The notes under the pieces: model-generated
Database searches by the model: none
Seen by the model: the letters and a program-made list of their open reading frames with translations, nothing else
Told to the model about the DNA's origin: nothing
Assembly: GCA_037385045.1 (NCBI GenBank)
Contig: JARRNJ010000009.1
Location: 1 to 64,000, forward strand
DNA length: 64,000 bases
Direction of reading: 5' to 3'
From: JARRNJ01 sp037385045
Lineage (GTDB): Bacteria; Pseudomonadota; Gammaproteobacteria; JASBUN01
Shown: positions 44,422 to 52,320 of the stretch, in pieces
Position numbering within the stretch: position 1 is the first letter of the stretch
How the letters are laid out: every line of letters begins with the position of its first letter
Translations under genes and position numbers: made by a program

Positions 44422-44444
44422 GACTATTGCGACAAATAATAGTC
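44422..44444. promoter_or_regulatory. Inverted repeat between the LysR-like gene and aceA
   Basis: GACTATT (44422-44428), nine bases, AATAGTC (44438-44444): perfect 7-base arms with a centre containing ATTGCGACAAAT, which fits the T-N11-A form of LysR boxes. It lies 20 bases before the LysR-like start and 167 before aceA, in an AT-rich stretch. A likely autoregulatory operator. Confidence 0.5.
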
Positions 44445-44610
44445 AATATAACTAATATAGCCTAGTCGAATACTCCGCCCGCTCGTAACCTGAGTACCAG
44501 AGTCCGGAATCGCAGCGGAAGCCGGCGACAGGCTTGCCCGGCTGCCGTCAACCGGACCGACACCACCCACACAGCCGACACGCCACCATGCAGGCACGGA
44601 GGTTTTCAAC

Positions 44611-45936
44611 ATGAGCAGCGAGCAGCAACATCAGACCCGGTCTTTGCGACAGCAATGGGACCAGAATCCCCGTTGGCGGGGCATCACCCGCCCCTACACG
44701 GCCGACGACGTGGTCCGTCTGCGCGGCAGCAAACGTATCGACTACACCCTCGCCCGCGACGGCGCCGACAAACTCTGGCAATTGCTCGACACAGAGCCGT
44801 TCGTCAACGCCCTCGGCGCCCTGACCGGCAACCAGGCGATGCAGCAGGTGAAAGCGGGACTCAAGGCCATTTACCTGTCCGGGTGGCAGGTGGCGGGGGA
44901 TGCCAATCTGGCCGGCGCGATGTACCCGGACCAGTCGCTGTATCCCGCCAACTCGGTGCCCAACGTGGTCAAGAGCATCAACAACACCCTGCAGCGCGCC
45001 GACCAGATCCAGCACATGGAAGGCAGCGGCGATATCGACTGGTTTGCGCCGATCGTTGCCGACGCGGAAGCCGGCTTCGGCGGCGTGCTCAACGCCTTCG
45101 AGCTGATGAAAGCCATGATCGAGGCGGGTGCTTCCGGGGTGCACTTCGAGGACCAGCTGGCGTCGGCGAAGAAGTGCGGGCACATGGGCGGCAAGGTGTT
45201 GGTGCCGACCCAGGAAGCAGTGCAGAAACTGGTGGCCGCGCGGCTGGCCGCCGACGTCCTGGACGTGCCCACCGTCCTGCTGGCACGCACCGACGCCGAA
45301 GCCGCCAATCTGCTCACTTCGGACGTCGACGAGCGCGACCGCGCCTTCTGCACCGGTGAACGCACGGCCGAAGGCTACTACCGGGTGCGCAACGGACTGG
45401 ACCAGGCCGTCGCCCGGGGCCTCGCCTACGCGCCGTATGTGGATCTGCTGTGGTGCGAAACCGGCCGGCCGGATCTCGATTTCGCCCGGCAATTCGCCGA
45501 CGCCATCCACGAGCACTACCCGGACAAACTGCTGGCGTACAACTGCTCGCCGTCGTTCAACTGGCAGCAGCTGGACCGGTCCACTATCGCCGGCTTCCAG
45601 CGCGAACTGGGCGCCATGGGCTACAAGTTCCAGTTCATCACCCTGGCCGGCTTCCACGCCTTGAACTACAGCATGTTCCATCTGGCGCGGGGCTACCACG
45701 ACAGCCAGATGAGCGCCTACGTGGAGCTGCAGCAGGCGGAATTCGCCGCCGAGGCCCAGGGCTACACCGCCACCCGCCATCAGCGGGAGGTCGGTACCGG
45801 CTATTTCGACGAGGTCAACAACGTCATTACCGGCGGCCTGTCGTCGCTGGGCGCGCTGACCGGTTCCACCGAGGCGGAACAGTTCCACTCGCAGCAAGAG
45901 GCCGCAGCGCCCCGCAAGGGTGCCGCCACGGCGTAA
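44611..45936 (+). CDS. aceA: Isocitrate lyase
   Basis: A 441-residue enzyme that splits isocitrate into succinate and glyoxylate in the glyoxylate shunt. The catalytic signature KKCGHMGGKV is present, as are WQVAGDANLAGAMYPDQSLYPANSVP and the CSPSFNW segment; the length matches the E. coli enzyme. No malate synthase lies nearby. It is single, divergent from the LysR-like gene, and ends at a strong terminator. Confidence 0.96.
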   Translation: MSSEQQHQTRSLRQQWDQNPRWRGITRPYTADDVVRLRGSKRIDYTLARDGADKLWQLLDTEPFVNALGALTGNQAMQQVKAGLKAIYLSGWQVAGDANLAGAMYPDQSLYPANSVPNVVKSINNTLQRADQIQHMEGSGDIDWFAPIVADAEAGFGGVLNAFELMKAMIEAGASGVHFEDQLASAKKCGHMGGKVLVPTQEAVQKLVAARLAADVLDVPTVLLARTDAEAANLLTSDVDERDRAFCTGERTAEGYYRVRNGLDQAVARGLAYAPYVDLLWCETGRPDLDFARQFADAIHEHYPDKLLAYNCSPSFNWQQLDRSTIAGFQRELGAMGYKFQFITLAGFHALNYSMFHLARGYHDSQMSAYVELQQAEFAAEAQGYTATRHQREVGTGYFDEVNNVITGGLSSLGALTGSTEAEQFHSQQEAAAPRKGAATA

Positions 45937-45987
45937 GGCGGCGGCCGCGATTGCAGCCCCGGCCCCGGCGGCACGGGCATCGAAACG

Positions 45988-46026
45988 ACGGGGGCCGTGG
46001 CCTCACCCGGGCCACGGCTCCCGTTT
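45988..46026 (+). terminator. Terminator after aceA
   Basis: ACGGGGGCCGTGGCC pairs over 15 positions (one G-T) with GGCCACGGCTCCCGT around a 7-base loop, followed by a short TTT. It lies 52 bases after the aceA stop, and in the gap before the convergent BON-protein gene. Confidence 0.7.
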
Positions 46027-46064
46027 CCTGACTTCGGCGTTCGCCGGGTGCGCGGCGGGACTTT

Positions 46065-46799
46065 TCAGCTTCGAGCCCGGATTTCGTCGACCACGTCGTG
46101 CACCCCGGGCACGCACCAGACATCCAGCACCGCCAGCTTGCGCTCCTGTTCGCTGGCGACATAGCCACCCAGGGTCACCACCCCGCTGCGCGACCGCACC
46201 AGCACCTGGTCGGCGTGAACCAACGGATCCTTTTCCAGCACCATGCGGATGGCGTCGACCAGCTCGCCATCGTTTTCCGCCTCCGCCGGCACCACCCGCA
46301 GGCGGTTCTCCACCAGTTGACAGCCGGCGGTCCACCACACCAGCACCTCAGCCAGTCGCCGATGGCTGAGGCTGCCCGCCTCACCGCTGAGGGTGACGAC
46401 GCCGTCCCCGATTTCGATATCGATGTGTCCGCCCTGCCCGGCCGCGACTTCGCGTACCACTTCCCAACCGCCGTTGCGGCGCACGCGCATGCCGTACTCG
46501 GTGAAAACGGGCTCCTGGGTCAAGGTGCTGATCACTTCGGCGCGCAGCGCGCCGTCTTCCTGGAACCGGACGGCGGTGACCCGCAGGCGGTCCACCACCG
46601 CCAGGTTGCCGGCCACCCGGTGGGCCGCCCTTGCCGCGGCGCGCTTGGCGGCGATGTTTTCCTGCATCCCCTCCAACACCAGACTGCCGCCCTCCAGGGC
46701 GGCATGTACCGGAAACTTGTGCAGGTCGACGCGGGGATCACGCTCCAGGGCGGCCATTAGGGAGTTCACGACGTCGGTTGATGGATTCGCTGTCATCAT
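46065..46799 (-). CDS. Protein with three BON domains
   Basis: A 244-residue protein made of three BON-type domains (about 5-80, 85-165 and 170-240); the last two show the GDGVVTLSGEAGSLSHRRLAE and SGVVTLGGYVASEQERKLAV patterns. No signal peptide is seen, which is unusual as BON proteins are often envelope proteins (OsmY-like). It would bind phospholipid or act as a structural module. The start is ATG 46799 behind AGGGA; an upstream start in frame adds 13 residues. Confidence 0.78.
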   Translation of the reverse strand: MMTANPSTDVVNSLMAALERDPRVDLHKFPVHAALEGGSLVLEGMQENIAAKRAAARAAHRVAGNLAVVDRLRVTAVRFQEDGALRAEVISTLTQEPVFTEYGMRVRRNGGWEVVREVAAGQGGHIDIEIGDGVVTLSGEAGSLSHRRLAEVLVWWTAGCQLVENRLRVVPAEAENDGELVDAIRMVLEKDPLVHADQVLVRSRSGVVTLGGYVASEQERKLAVLDVWCVPGVHDVVDEIRARS

Positions 46800-46933
46800 G
46801 CTTGTCCCTACGATTCGAGAAGAGTTCTTACGGTCCAACTATAGACCCTGGCGCACGCGTTACCCTCTTGCATTGGCGGGCCCCGGTCCCCACATTAAGC
46901 CTGTTCCGATTACAAGCCCGCGCCCCGACCGAC

Positions 46934-48436
46934 GTGACCGTTCGTACCTGCACCGATGACCTGCATCTTCTGATCAGCTGCTTGCCTGCGGCGGTCCAGG
47001 ATACCCTGGCCCGCGCACCGGTCGCGGATCTGCTGGAAATCATCATGGACCTGGGCCGGCTGCCCCAGGCCCGCTTTCCCGGCCGGGCCATCGACCTTTC
47101 GCAACACCCGGTCAGCCATGCCGATCTCAACCAAGTGGTCGAAGCCGTGGGTGAATTCGCCGCCGACAATCGCTCCGGTATCGAGGGTACCCTGCACCGG
47201 ATCTCGGCGCTGCGCAACCGCCGCGGTGACATCGTCGGCCTGACCCTGCGCATCGGCCGCGCGGTGCTCGGCACCATCGACCTGATCCGCGACCTGGTGG
47301 AGAGCGGCAACAGCATACTGCTGCTGGGCCGGCCCGGAATCGGCAAGACCACCAAGCTGCGGGAAATCGCCCGGGTGCTGGCCGACGACTTCGGCAAACG
47401 GGTGGTGGTGATCGATACCTCCAATGAGATCGCCGGCGACGGCGACATTCCGCACCCGGCCATCGGCAGCGCGAGGCGCATGCAGGTGCCCCACCCGGAG
47501 CGCCAGCACGCGGTGATGATCGAGGCAGTGGAGAACCACATGCCCGAAGTCATTATCGTCGACGAGATCGGCAATGCGGCCGAGGCGCTGGCCGCGCGCA
47601 CCATCGCCGAACGCGGGGTGCAGCTGATCGCCACCGCCCACGGCAACACGCTCGAGAACGTGCTCATGAACCCGACGCTGTCGGATCTGGTGGGCGGTGT
47701 GCAGACCGTGACACTGGGCGATGAGGAAGCGCGCCTTCGCCATACGCAGAAAACCATCAGCGAGCGCAAGGCGCCGCCCACGTTCGACACCGTGGTGGAA
47801 ATCGTCAACCATGACGACCTCATCGTCCACCACGATACCGCCGCCTCCGTGGACAATCTGCTGCGCGGCAAGGCGGCCGGCGGCGTTCGCCGGACGCCCG
47901 GCACGGAAACTCCGGTCGCCGAGGAGCAGCCGCCGCGGGCGAAGCCCGCCGCCCGCGCCGACATCCGTTCGCGCCAGGGAACGCTGCGCATCTATCCCTA
48001 CGCCGTCAGCCGCGACTCCGTCGAACGCGTGTTGCGCGACCTGCGGGTGGACGCGCGCACCACCGCCCGCCCGGAGCGCGCGGACCTGATCATCGCCCTG
48101 CGCGCGCGGGCCGAAGACCCGCGCCTGCGGCGCATCCTCGCCGCCACCGACCTACCCGTGGAAGTGATCAAGAAGAACACCACCGCCCAGCTGCGGCGGC
48201 TGCTGATGAACGTCTTCAATGTCATGCGCGGCGTTGACGAAGAAGAGGTGAATGCGGCGCTACGTGAGGCGGAATCGGCGGCCGAACGGGTCATTGCCGA
48301 GGGCGTGGCGGTGGAGCTGGCGCCCTGCCCGGCTGCCCTGCGGGAACTGCAGCATCGCGTTGCGGTGCGCCACCAGTTGGTCGCCGAGAGCCATGGCAGC
48401 GAACCGCTGCGCCATCTGGTGATTCTCCCAGGCTGA
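46934..48436 (+). CDS. R3H-domain AAA-type ATPase (Ycf45/SpoIIIAA-like)
   Basis: A 500-residue ATPase of the family that includes plastid Ycf45 and sporulation SpoIIIAA. Walker A is GRPGIGKTT, Walker B EVIIVDEIGN, and RGVQLIATAHGNTLENVLMNPTLSDLVGGVQTVTLGD is the family core. The C-terminus carries an R3H single-stranded nucleic-acid-binding motif (RELQH, then AVRHQLVAESHG). The start is placed at GTG 46934; no good ribosome site is visible and other starts are possible. It is divergent from the BON gene. The role is unknown; RNA or DNA handling is likely. Confidence 0.8.
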   Translation: MTVRTCTDDLHLLISCLPAAVQDTLARAPVADLLEIIMDLGRLPQARFPGRAIDLSQHPVSHADLNQVVEAVGEFAADNRSGIEGTLHRISALRNRRGDIVGLTLRIGRAVLGTIDLIRDLVESGNSILLLGRPGIGKTTKLREIARVLADDFGKRVVVIDTSNEIAGDGDIPHPAIGSARRMQVPHPERQHAVMIEAVENHMPEVIIVDEIGNAAEALAARTIAERGVQLIATAHGNTLENVLMNPTLSDLVGGVQTVTLGDEEARLRHTQKTISERKAPPTFDTVVEIVNHDDLIVHHDTAASVDNLLRGKAAGGVRRTPGTETPVAEEQPPRAKPAARADIRSRQGTLRIYPYAVSRDSVERVLRDLRVDARTTARPERADLIIALRARAEDPRLRRILAATDLPVEVIKKNTTAQLRRLLMNVFNVMRGVDEEEVNAALREAESAAERVIAEGVAVELAPCPAALRELQHRVAVRHQLVAESHGSEPLRHLVILPG

Positions 48437-48558
48437 TCCCGGTAGCGGCCGTGCGAGGCCGCCGACCGCGCTGTTGGGCTATATTTGGCCTGCACCCGTT
48501 CATCGGGACGCCGGCACCGATACGATGCCGCGTCACCACCACCATACGGAGCAGCGAC

Positions 48559-48828
48559 ATGAAACAGTGGCTATTGATCCTGGGCGCGATTGTGTGGCTG
48601 GCCGGCGCGCTTCCTGCGCGGGCGGCTCCCGAAAACGGACGCTATCAGGTCGCCGCCGGCACCCAGGCCACCGTGATGATCGACACCCGCACCGGCCGCG
48701 CCTGGGTCCTGACCCCGGCACAATATGGCCCGGGCCAACCCAAACCGCAGCATCGCTACGAGTGGGAACCCATCGGCTTCCTGCCGGCCGGTTCCCTCAC
48801 CCCGCCGGATTCCAAGCATAAACGCTAA
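48559..48828 (+). CDS. Small exported protein of unknown function
   Basis: An 89-residue protein with a clear signal peptide (MKQWLLILGAIVWLAGALPARA-A) and a mature part of about 67 residues containing QATVMIDTRTGRAWVLTPAQYGP and RYEWEPIGFLPAG. The pattern is that of a small periplasmic beta-rich domain. CGGAG precedes ATG 48559. I do not recognise the family. Confidence 0.75.
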   Translation: MKQWLLILGAIVWLAGALPARAAPENGRYQVAAGTQATVMIDTRTGRAWVLTPAQYGPGQPKPQHRYEWEPIGFLPAGSLTPPDSKHKR

Positions 48829-49332
48829 TCCGCATGTTGCACCGGCATCCGGGATGCTGGCGCAGGACAGACGCAAATCGGCGCCGCTCTGGAGGGTTTA
48901 TACCCGACAGGGTGTTTATACCCGACAGGGTGTTTATACCCGACAGGGTGTTTATACCCGACAGGGTGCTTTCACCCGACAGGGTGTTTATACCCGACAG
49001 GGTGCTTTCACCCGGCAGGGTGTTTACACCCGACAGGGCGCTTTCACCCGGCAGGGTACAAGGCATAACCGCAGCCATGGCTTGAGTGACAAACGTGCCA
49101 GGAGCAAATTCGGATCAGGCCCCGGCAGGGGCCAGGTCCAGGGACCGGCCGAGCAACAGCAAGCACAGCCGTGCCTGAACAAGCCAGGGCCCGGCTGGCG
49201 CAAACTCCGGGCTGGGCGCGGTAGCGTCTTCAGCATACCCATTCATTCAAACTGTGACGGGCGCCACGCTACCCCGCCATGGGCAACACTACGTATACGC
49301 GCCCCGGGGGTTTTGCCGTATGCTGAAAACTG
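48829..49332. other. Intergenic region holding the repeat array
   Basis: 504 bases between the small exported protein and the dikinase-like gene. Besides the repeats I see no gene. An open plus-strand frame crosses the whole region, but its sequence outside the repeats is not protein-like. Confidence 0.5.
48896..49057. repeat. Array of nine 18-bp tandem repeats
   Basis: Nine consecutive 18-base units. Type A is GTTTATACCCGACAGGGT, type B GCTTTCACCC(A/G type)CAGGGT; the order is A-A-A-A-B-A-B-A'-B. Each unit holds ACCC-GACA-GGGT, which can fold into a small hairpin. Since 18 is divisible by three, all six frames read through; one plus frame gives VYTRQG repeats, but it lacks a ribosome site and starts inside the previous gene. 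Not a CRISPR: there are no spacers. Confidence 0.93.
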
Positions 49333-52314
49333 ATGAGTAGTACCGTCCCCAAGTCCCCGCGCCGCCACTCCCGGCAACGGCGGGCTCCGCCCTACGCCGT
49401 TCCATGGCCGATCAGCCCCCGGATCGTCCTGGTTTTAGTCGCGTTGTGCTGCTTTGGTCCGGCTGCGCCCGCGGCAACGCCGGACAGTGCCACGCTGGCC
49501 GCCTGGGTACGGCAAATGAAAGTCTCGCCCAAAGGGCCCTTCGCGCGCATTCGCTGGTTCTGCAACGACGGCGCCGTTCTGCCGCCGGAGCCGTTTGCCT
49601 GCCGTGATCATGGCGGCGGCATCCAGCACGGCGAATGGAACCAGCACACCCGCGTCCTGCGTCAACAGGGTTATCTGCTGGGCAATGTGCTGGCCGCGGT
49701 TGACGCCCAAAGCCTGGCTGCCTCGCCGAGCGGGCGCGAGGCCCTGAAGCAGATCCTGCTCGAGCGGTTCCTGATGCTCGCCGACGACGGCTGGATCTTC
49801 CGCGGTGCGCGCCACTATCGCGGCGCCCTGCAGGCGGAGGATGAAGCGGTTGGCGCCCGGCACATTCTCGAGGCGCTGCTGCGTGAACGGCGACCGCTGA
49901 AACAACGCTTCCTACTGCTGCGCCAGGCGGCCGCCCTGCTGCCCCATGGCCAGCCGAACCCGCTGGTCACCGAGGTGCGGCAACTATCGACAACCCTGGC
50001 CGAGGCGGATCCGGGCTTTGCGCCGTTGCGCAACAAGCTGCATACCCAACCGGCGCCCGAGGATGCGGCCCGCGTGCGTGATTACGCCACCGGCCGTGCC
50101 CAGGACCCGTTGGCGCCGGCCTACGCCCGGCTGGCCGACGCCATCGACCGGCTCTACGCCACCCGCGGCGTGGTGGAGCAGCTGCGCGCCGTCACTGCCG
50201 GTCTGCCTGACAACCCGCTGCGCGCGCGTCTGCGGCAAGGCGCCGAAGTGCTGGCCAACCACCTGGACCCCGATACCCGTTTCCACGAAACCGGCGAATT
50301 GCTCGCGTACCTGCGCCATCATCTCCGCGATACTCCCGCCGTGGCACAGCAATTGGTGCTGCTGGACGCCAGCATCGCCCTGGAGCGGGAAGCGTTCGCC
50401 GCCGGCACGTCGCTGCTGGGCCGCCTTGCCCATGCCTCCCGGCGGCATCGCCTGTACTGGCTGGCGGACGCCGCCGATGCGCTGTACGGCACCGGCCTGC
50501 TCACCGAGCGCCAGTATCGAGCCGTGACCGCCGCCCTCCAGGACCTGGACCGGCCGGCGCTGTCGGCCCGGCAGTACCGGCGCAGGTTGCGGTACCTGGC
50601 GCGGATACCGGAGTGGGCCAACCGCTGGGAGCGGTTTCATTTCTCGCGGGTCGTCGATCACTGGCGCAACATCGAACCGAGAGCCGCCGATTTCATTCCC
50701 GACCAGTTGCGCGGCGGGCCGCTGCTGGTGTATTCGGCGTTGCTCGACGGCCTGCTCCGCGACGCCAACCGCCTTGCCGGCATCGACAACCGTCTGTTCG
50801 GGCAGCCGGTGGGGCTCGGGCTGCGGGCACTGAATCCCGGCCTGGCCCGCGGTGTGCTGCAGGTTCAGCCGGTCGGCGCCGGCACCGCGTCCCTGCGCAG
50901 CGACGGCATCTACCTGTTGCCGGCCACCACGCCGGCCCTGCCGCGGGTCGCCGGCATCCTCACCCTTGGCGAGGGCAACGCCCTGTCGCACGTGCAGATC
51001 CTGGCCGCCAATCTGGGCATTCCCAATGTGGCCGTGGAGCCGGCGCTGACACCGCGGCTCACCCGGCACGCGGGCGAGCGGGTAGTGCTGGCGGTCAGCC
51101 CCGGCGGCCGGGTGCAGCTGGTCGCCGACGGGCCGCGCTGGAATCGTCTGTTCGAGGCGAGCGGCACCGCCACCGATGAAATCACCGTGGACATGAACAA
51201 GCTCGACCTCCGGGAGCGCCGCATTCTATCGCTGCGCTGGCTGCGCGCCACCGACGCCGGGCGCATCGTCGGGCCCAAGGCGGCCAACCTGGGGGAACTC
51301 AAGCACCGGTTTCCGCACTACGTCACCGACGGCGTGGTGATCCCCTTCGGCGTGTTCCGCGCGCTGCTCAACCAGCCGCTGGAGTCGGGCGGACCCAGCG
51401 TCCATGAATGGATGCGGCAGGAGTATCGCCGCATCGGCGCCATCGCCGATCGCGACCGGCGCCGGCGGGCGATCCATGCGTTCCTGGCGCGCCTGCGCCA
51501 CTGGATCCGGCACGCCGACCCCGGCGCGGGCTTTCGCCGCGACCTGCGCGCGGCCATGGACCACACCTTCGGACCCGACGGCAGCTACGGCGTCTTCGTG
51601 CGCAGCGATACCAACGTGGAAGACCTGCCGGGATTCACCGGTGCCGGGCTCAACCTGACGATGCCCAACGTACGTGGTTTCGATCAGGTGCTGACAGCGA
51701 TTGCCCGCGTGTGGGCGTCGCCGTTCACCGACCGCGCCTACGCCTGGCGCCAGGCGCGCATGGCGCACCCGGAACGGGTCTACGTTTCTGTGCTGCTGAT
51801 GCGCAGCGTGCCCGCGGAGCAGTCCGGGGTAATGGTGACCCGGGACCTGGAGACCGGCAGCCGCAACTGGTACACGGTGGCGGCCAATGAAGGCATCGGC
51901 GGCGCAGTGTCCGGCCAGGCGGCCGAGGAGCTGCGCATCAGCGCCGCCAGCGGTACGACCCAACTGCTGGCCGAAGCGACCACGCCCGTGCGCCGGCAGC
52001 TAAACCCGGCGGGCGGGCTGCAGACCGTGCCAGTATCGGGCGCCGGCAAGGTACTCAGTCGCGGCGAGATCAGCCAGCTCCTGGACCTGGCGCGCCAACT
52101 GCCGACACGTTTTCCCCTGCGCGACGAACACGGCCGGCCCCAGGCGGCCGATATCGAATTCGGCTTCGTCGGCGGCCGCCTGGCGCTGTTCCAGATCCGG
52201 CCCTATGTCCGCAACCGGGACGCACGGCGCAACGGGTTCCTGGTCGCCATGGACCGCCAGGCGGCCCGGACGGCGGATCGCGTCGTGGATCTCGACCAAG
52301 TGCCCCCGGAGTGA
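49333..52314 (+). CDS. Exported PEP/pyruvate-binding (water dikinase-like) protein
   Basis: A 993-residue protein. After a basic N-terminus there is a hydrophobic signal (about 30-47, IVLVLVALCCFGPAAPA-A), so most of it should lie outside the cytoplasm. Residues about 50-520 are mainly helical and unrecognised. A swivelling phosphohistidine domain follows, with H553 in GEGNALSHVQILAANLGIPNV. Then comes an ATP-grasp PPDK-type domain (about 640-985) with VGPKAANLGEL, RSDTNVEDLPGFTGAG and DIEFGFVGGRLALFQIRPY. Histidine domain before ATP domain is the order of alpha-glucan water dikinases, not of PEP synthase. A serine hydrolase gene begins six bases later. The substrate is unknown, and an ATP source in the periplasm is not obvious. 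Confidence 0.82.
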   Translation: MSSTVPKSPRRHSRQRRAPPYAVPWPISPRIVLVLVALCCFGPAAPAATPDSATLAAWVRQMKVSPKGPFARIRWFCNDGAVLPPEPFACRDHGGGIQHGEWNQHTRVLRQQGYLLGNVLAAVDAQSLAASPSGREALKQILLERFLMLADDGWIFRGARHYRGALQAEDEAVGARHILEALLRERRPLKQRFLLLRQAAALLPHGQPNPLVTEVRQLSTTLAEADPGFAPLRNKLHTQPAPEDAARVRDYATGRAQDPLAPAYARLADAIDRLYATRGVVEQLRAVTAGLPDNPLRARLRQGAEVLANHLDPDTRFHETGELLAYLRHHLRDTPAVAQQLVLLDASIALEREAFAAGTSLLGRLAHASRRHRLYWLADAADALYGTGLLTERQYRAVTAALQDLDRPALSARQYRRRLRYLARIPEWANRWERFHFSRVVDHWRNIEPRAADFIPDQLRGGPLLVYSALLDGLLRDANRLAGIDNRLFGQPVGLGLRALNPGLARGVLQVQPVGAGTASLRSDGIYLLPATTPALPRVAGILTLGEGNALSHVQILAANLGIPNVAVEPALTPRLTRHAGERVVLAVSPGGRVQLVADGPRWNRLFEASGTATDEITVDMNKLDLRERRILSLRWLRATDAGRIVGPKAANLGELKHRFPHYVTDGVVIPFGVFRALLNQPLESGGPSVHEWMRQEYRRIGAIADRDRRRRAIHAFLARLRHWIRHADPGAGFRRDLRAAMDHTFGPDGSYGVFVRSDTNVEDLPGFTGAGLNLTMPNVRGFDQVLTAIARVWASPFTDRAYAWRQARMAHPERVYVSVLLMRSVPAEQSGVMVTRDLETGSRNWYTVAANEGIGGAVSGQAAEELRISAASGTTQLLAEATTPVRRQLNPAGGLQTVPVSGAGKVLSRGEISQLLDLARQLPTRFPLRDEHGRPQAADIEFGFVGGRLALFQIRPYVRNRDARRNGFLVAMDRQAARTADRVVDLDQVPPE

Positions 52315-52320
52315 CCTGAC

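Noticed and set aside
48896..49057. CRISPR array
   Set aside because: The repeats are directly adjacent 18-mers with no spacers, and no cas genes are present.
48725..49333. Protein with VYTRQG hexapeptide repeats
   Set aside because: The frame starts inside the previous gene with no ribosome site, and sequence outside the repeats is not protein-like.
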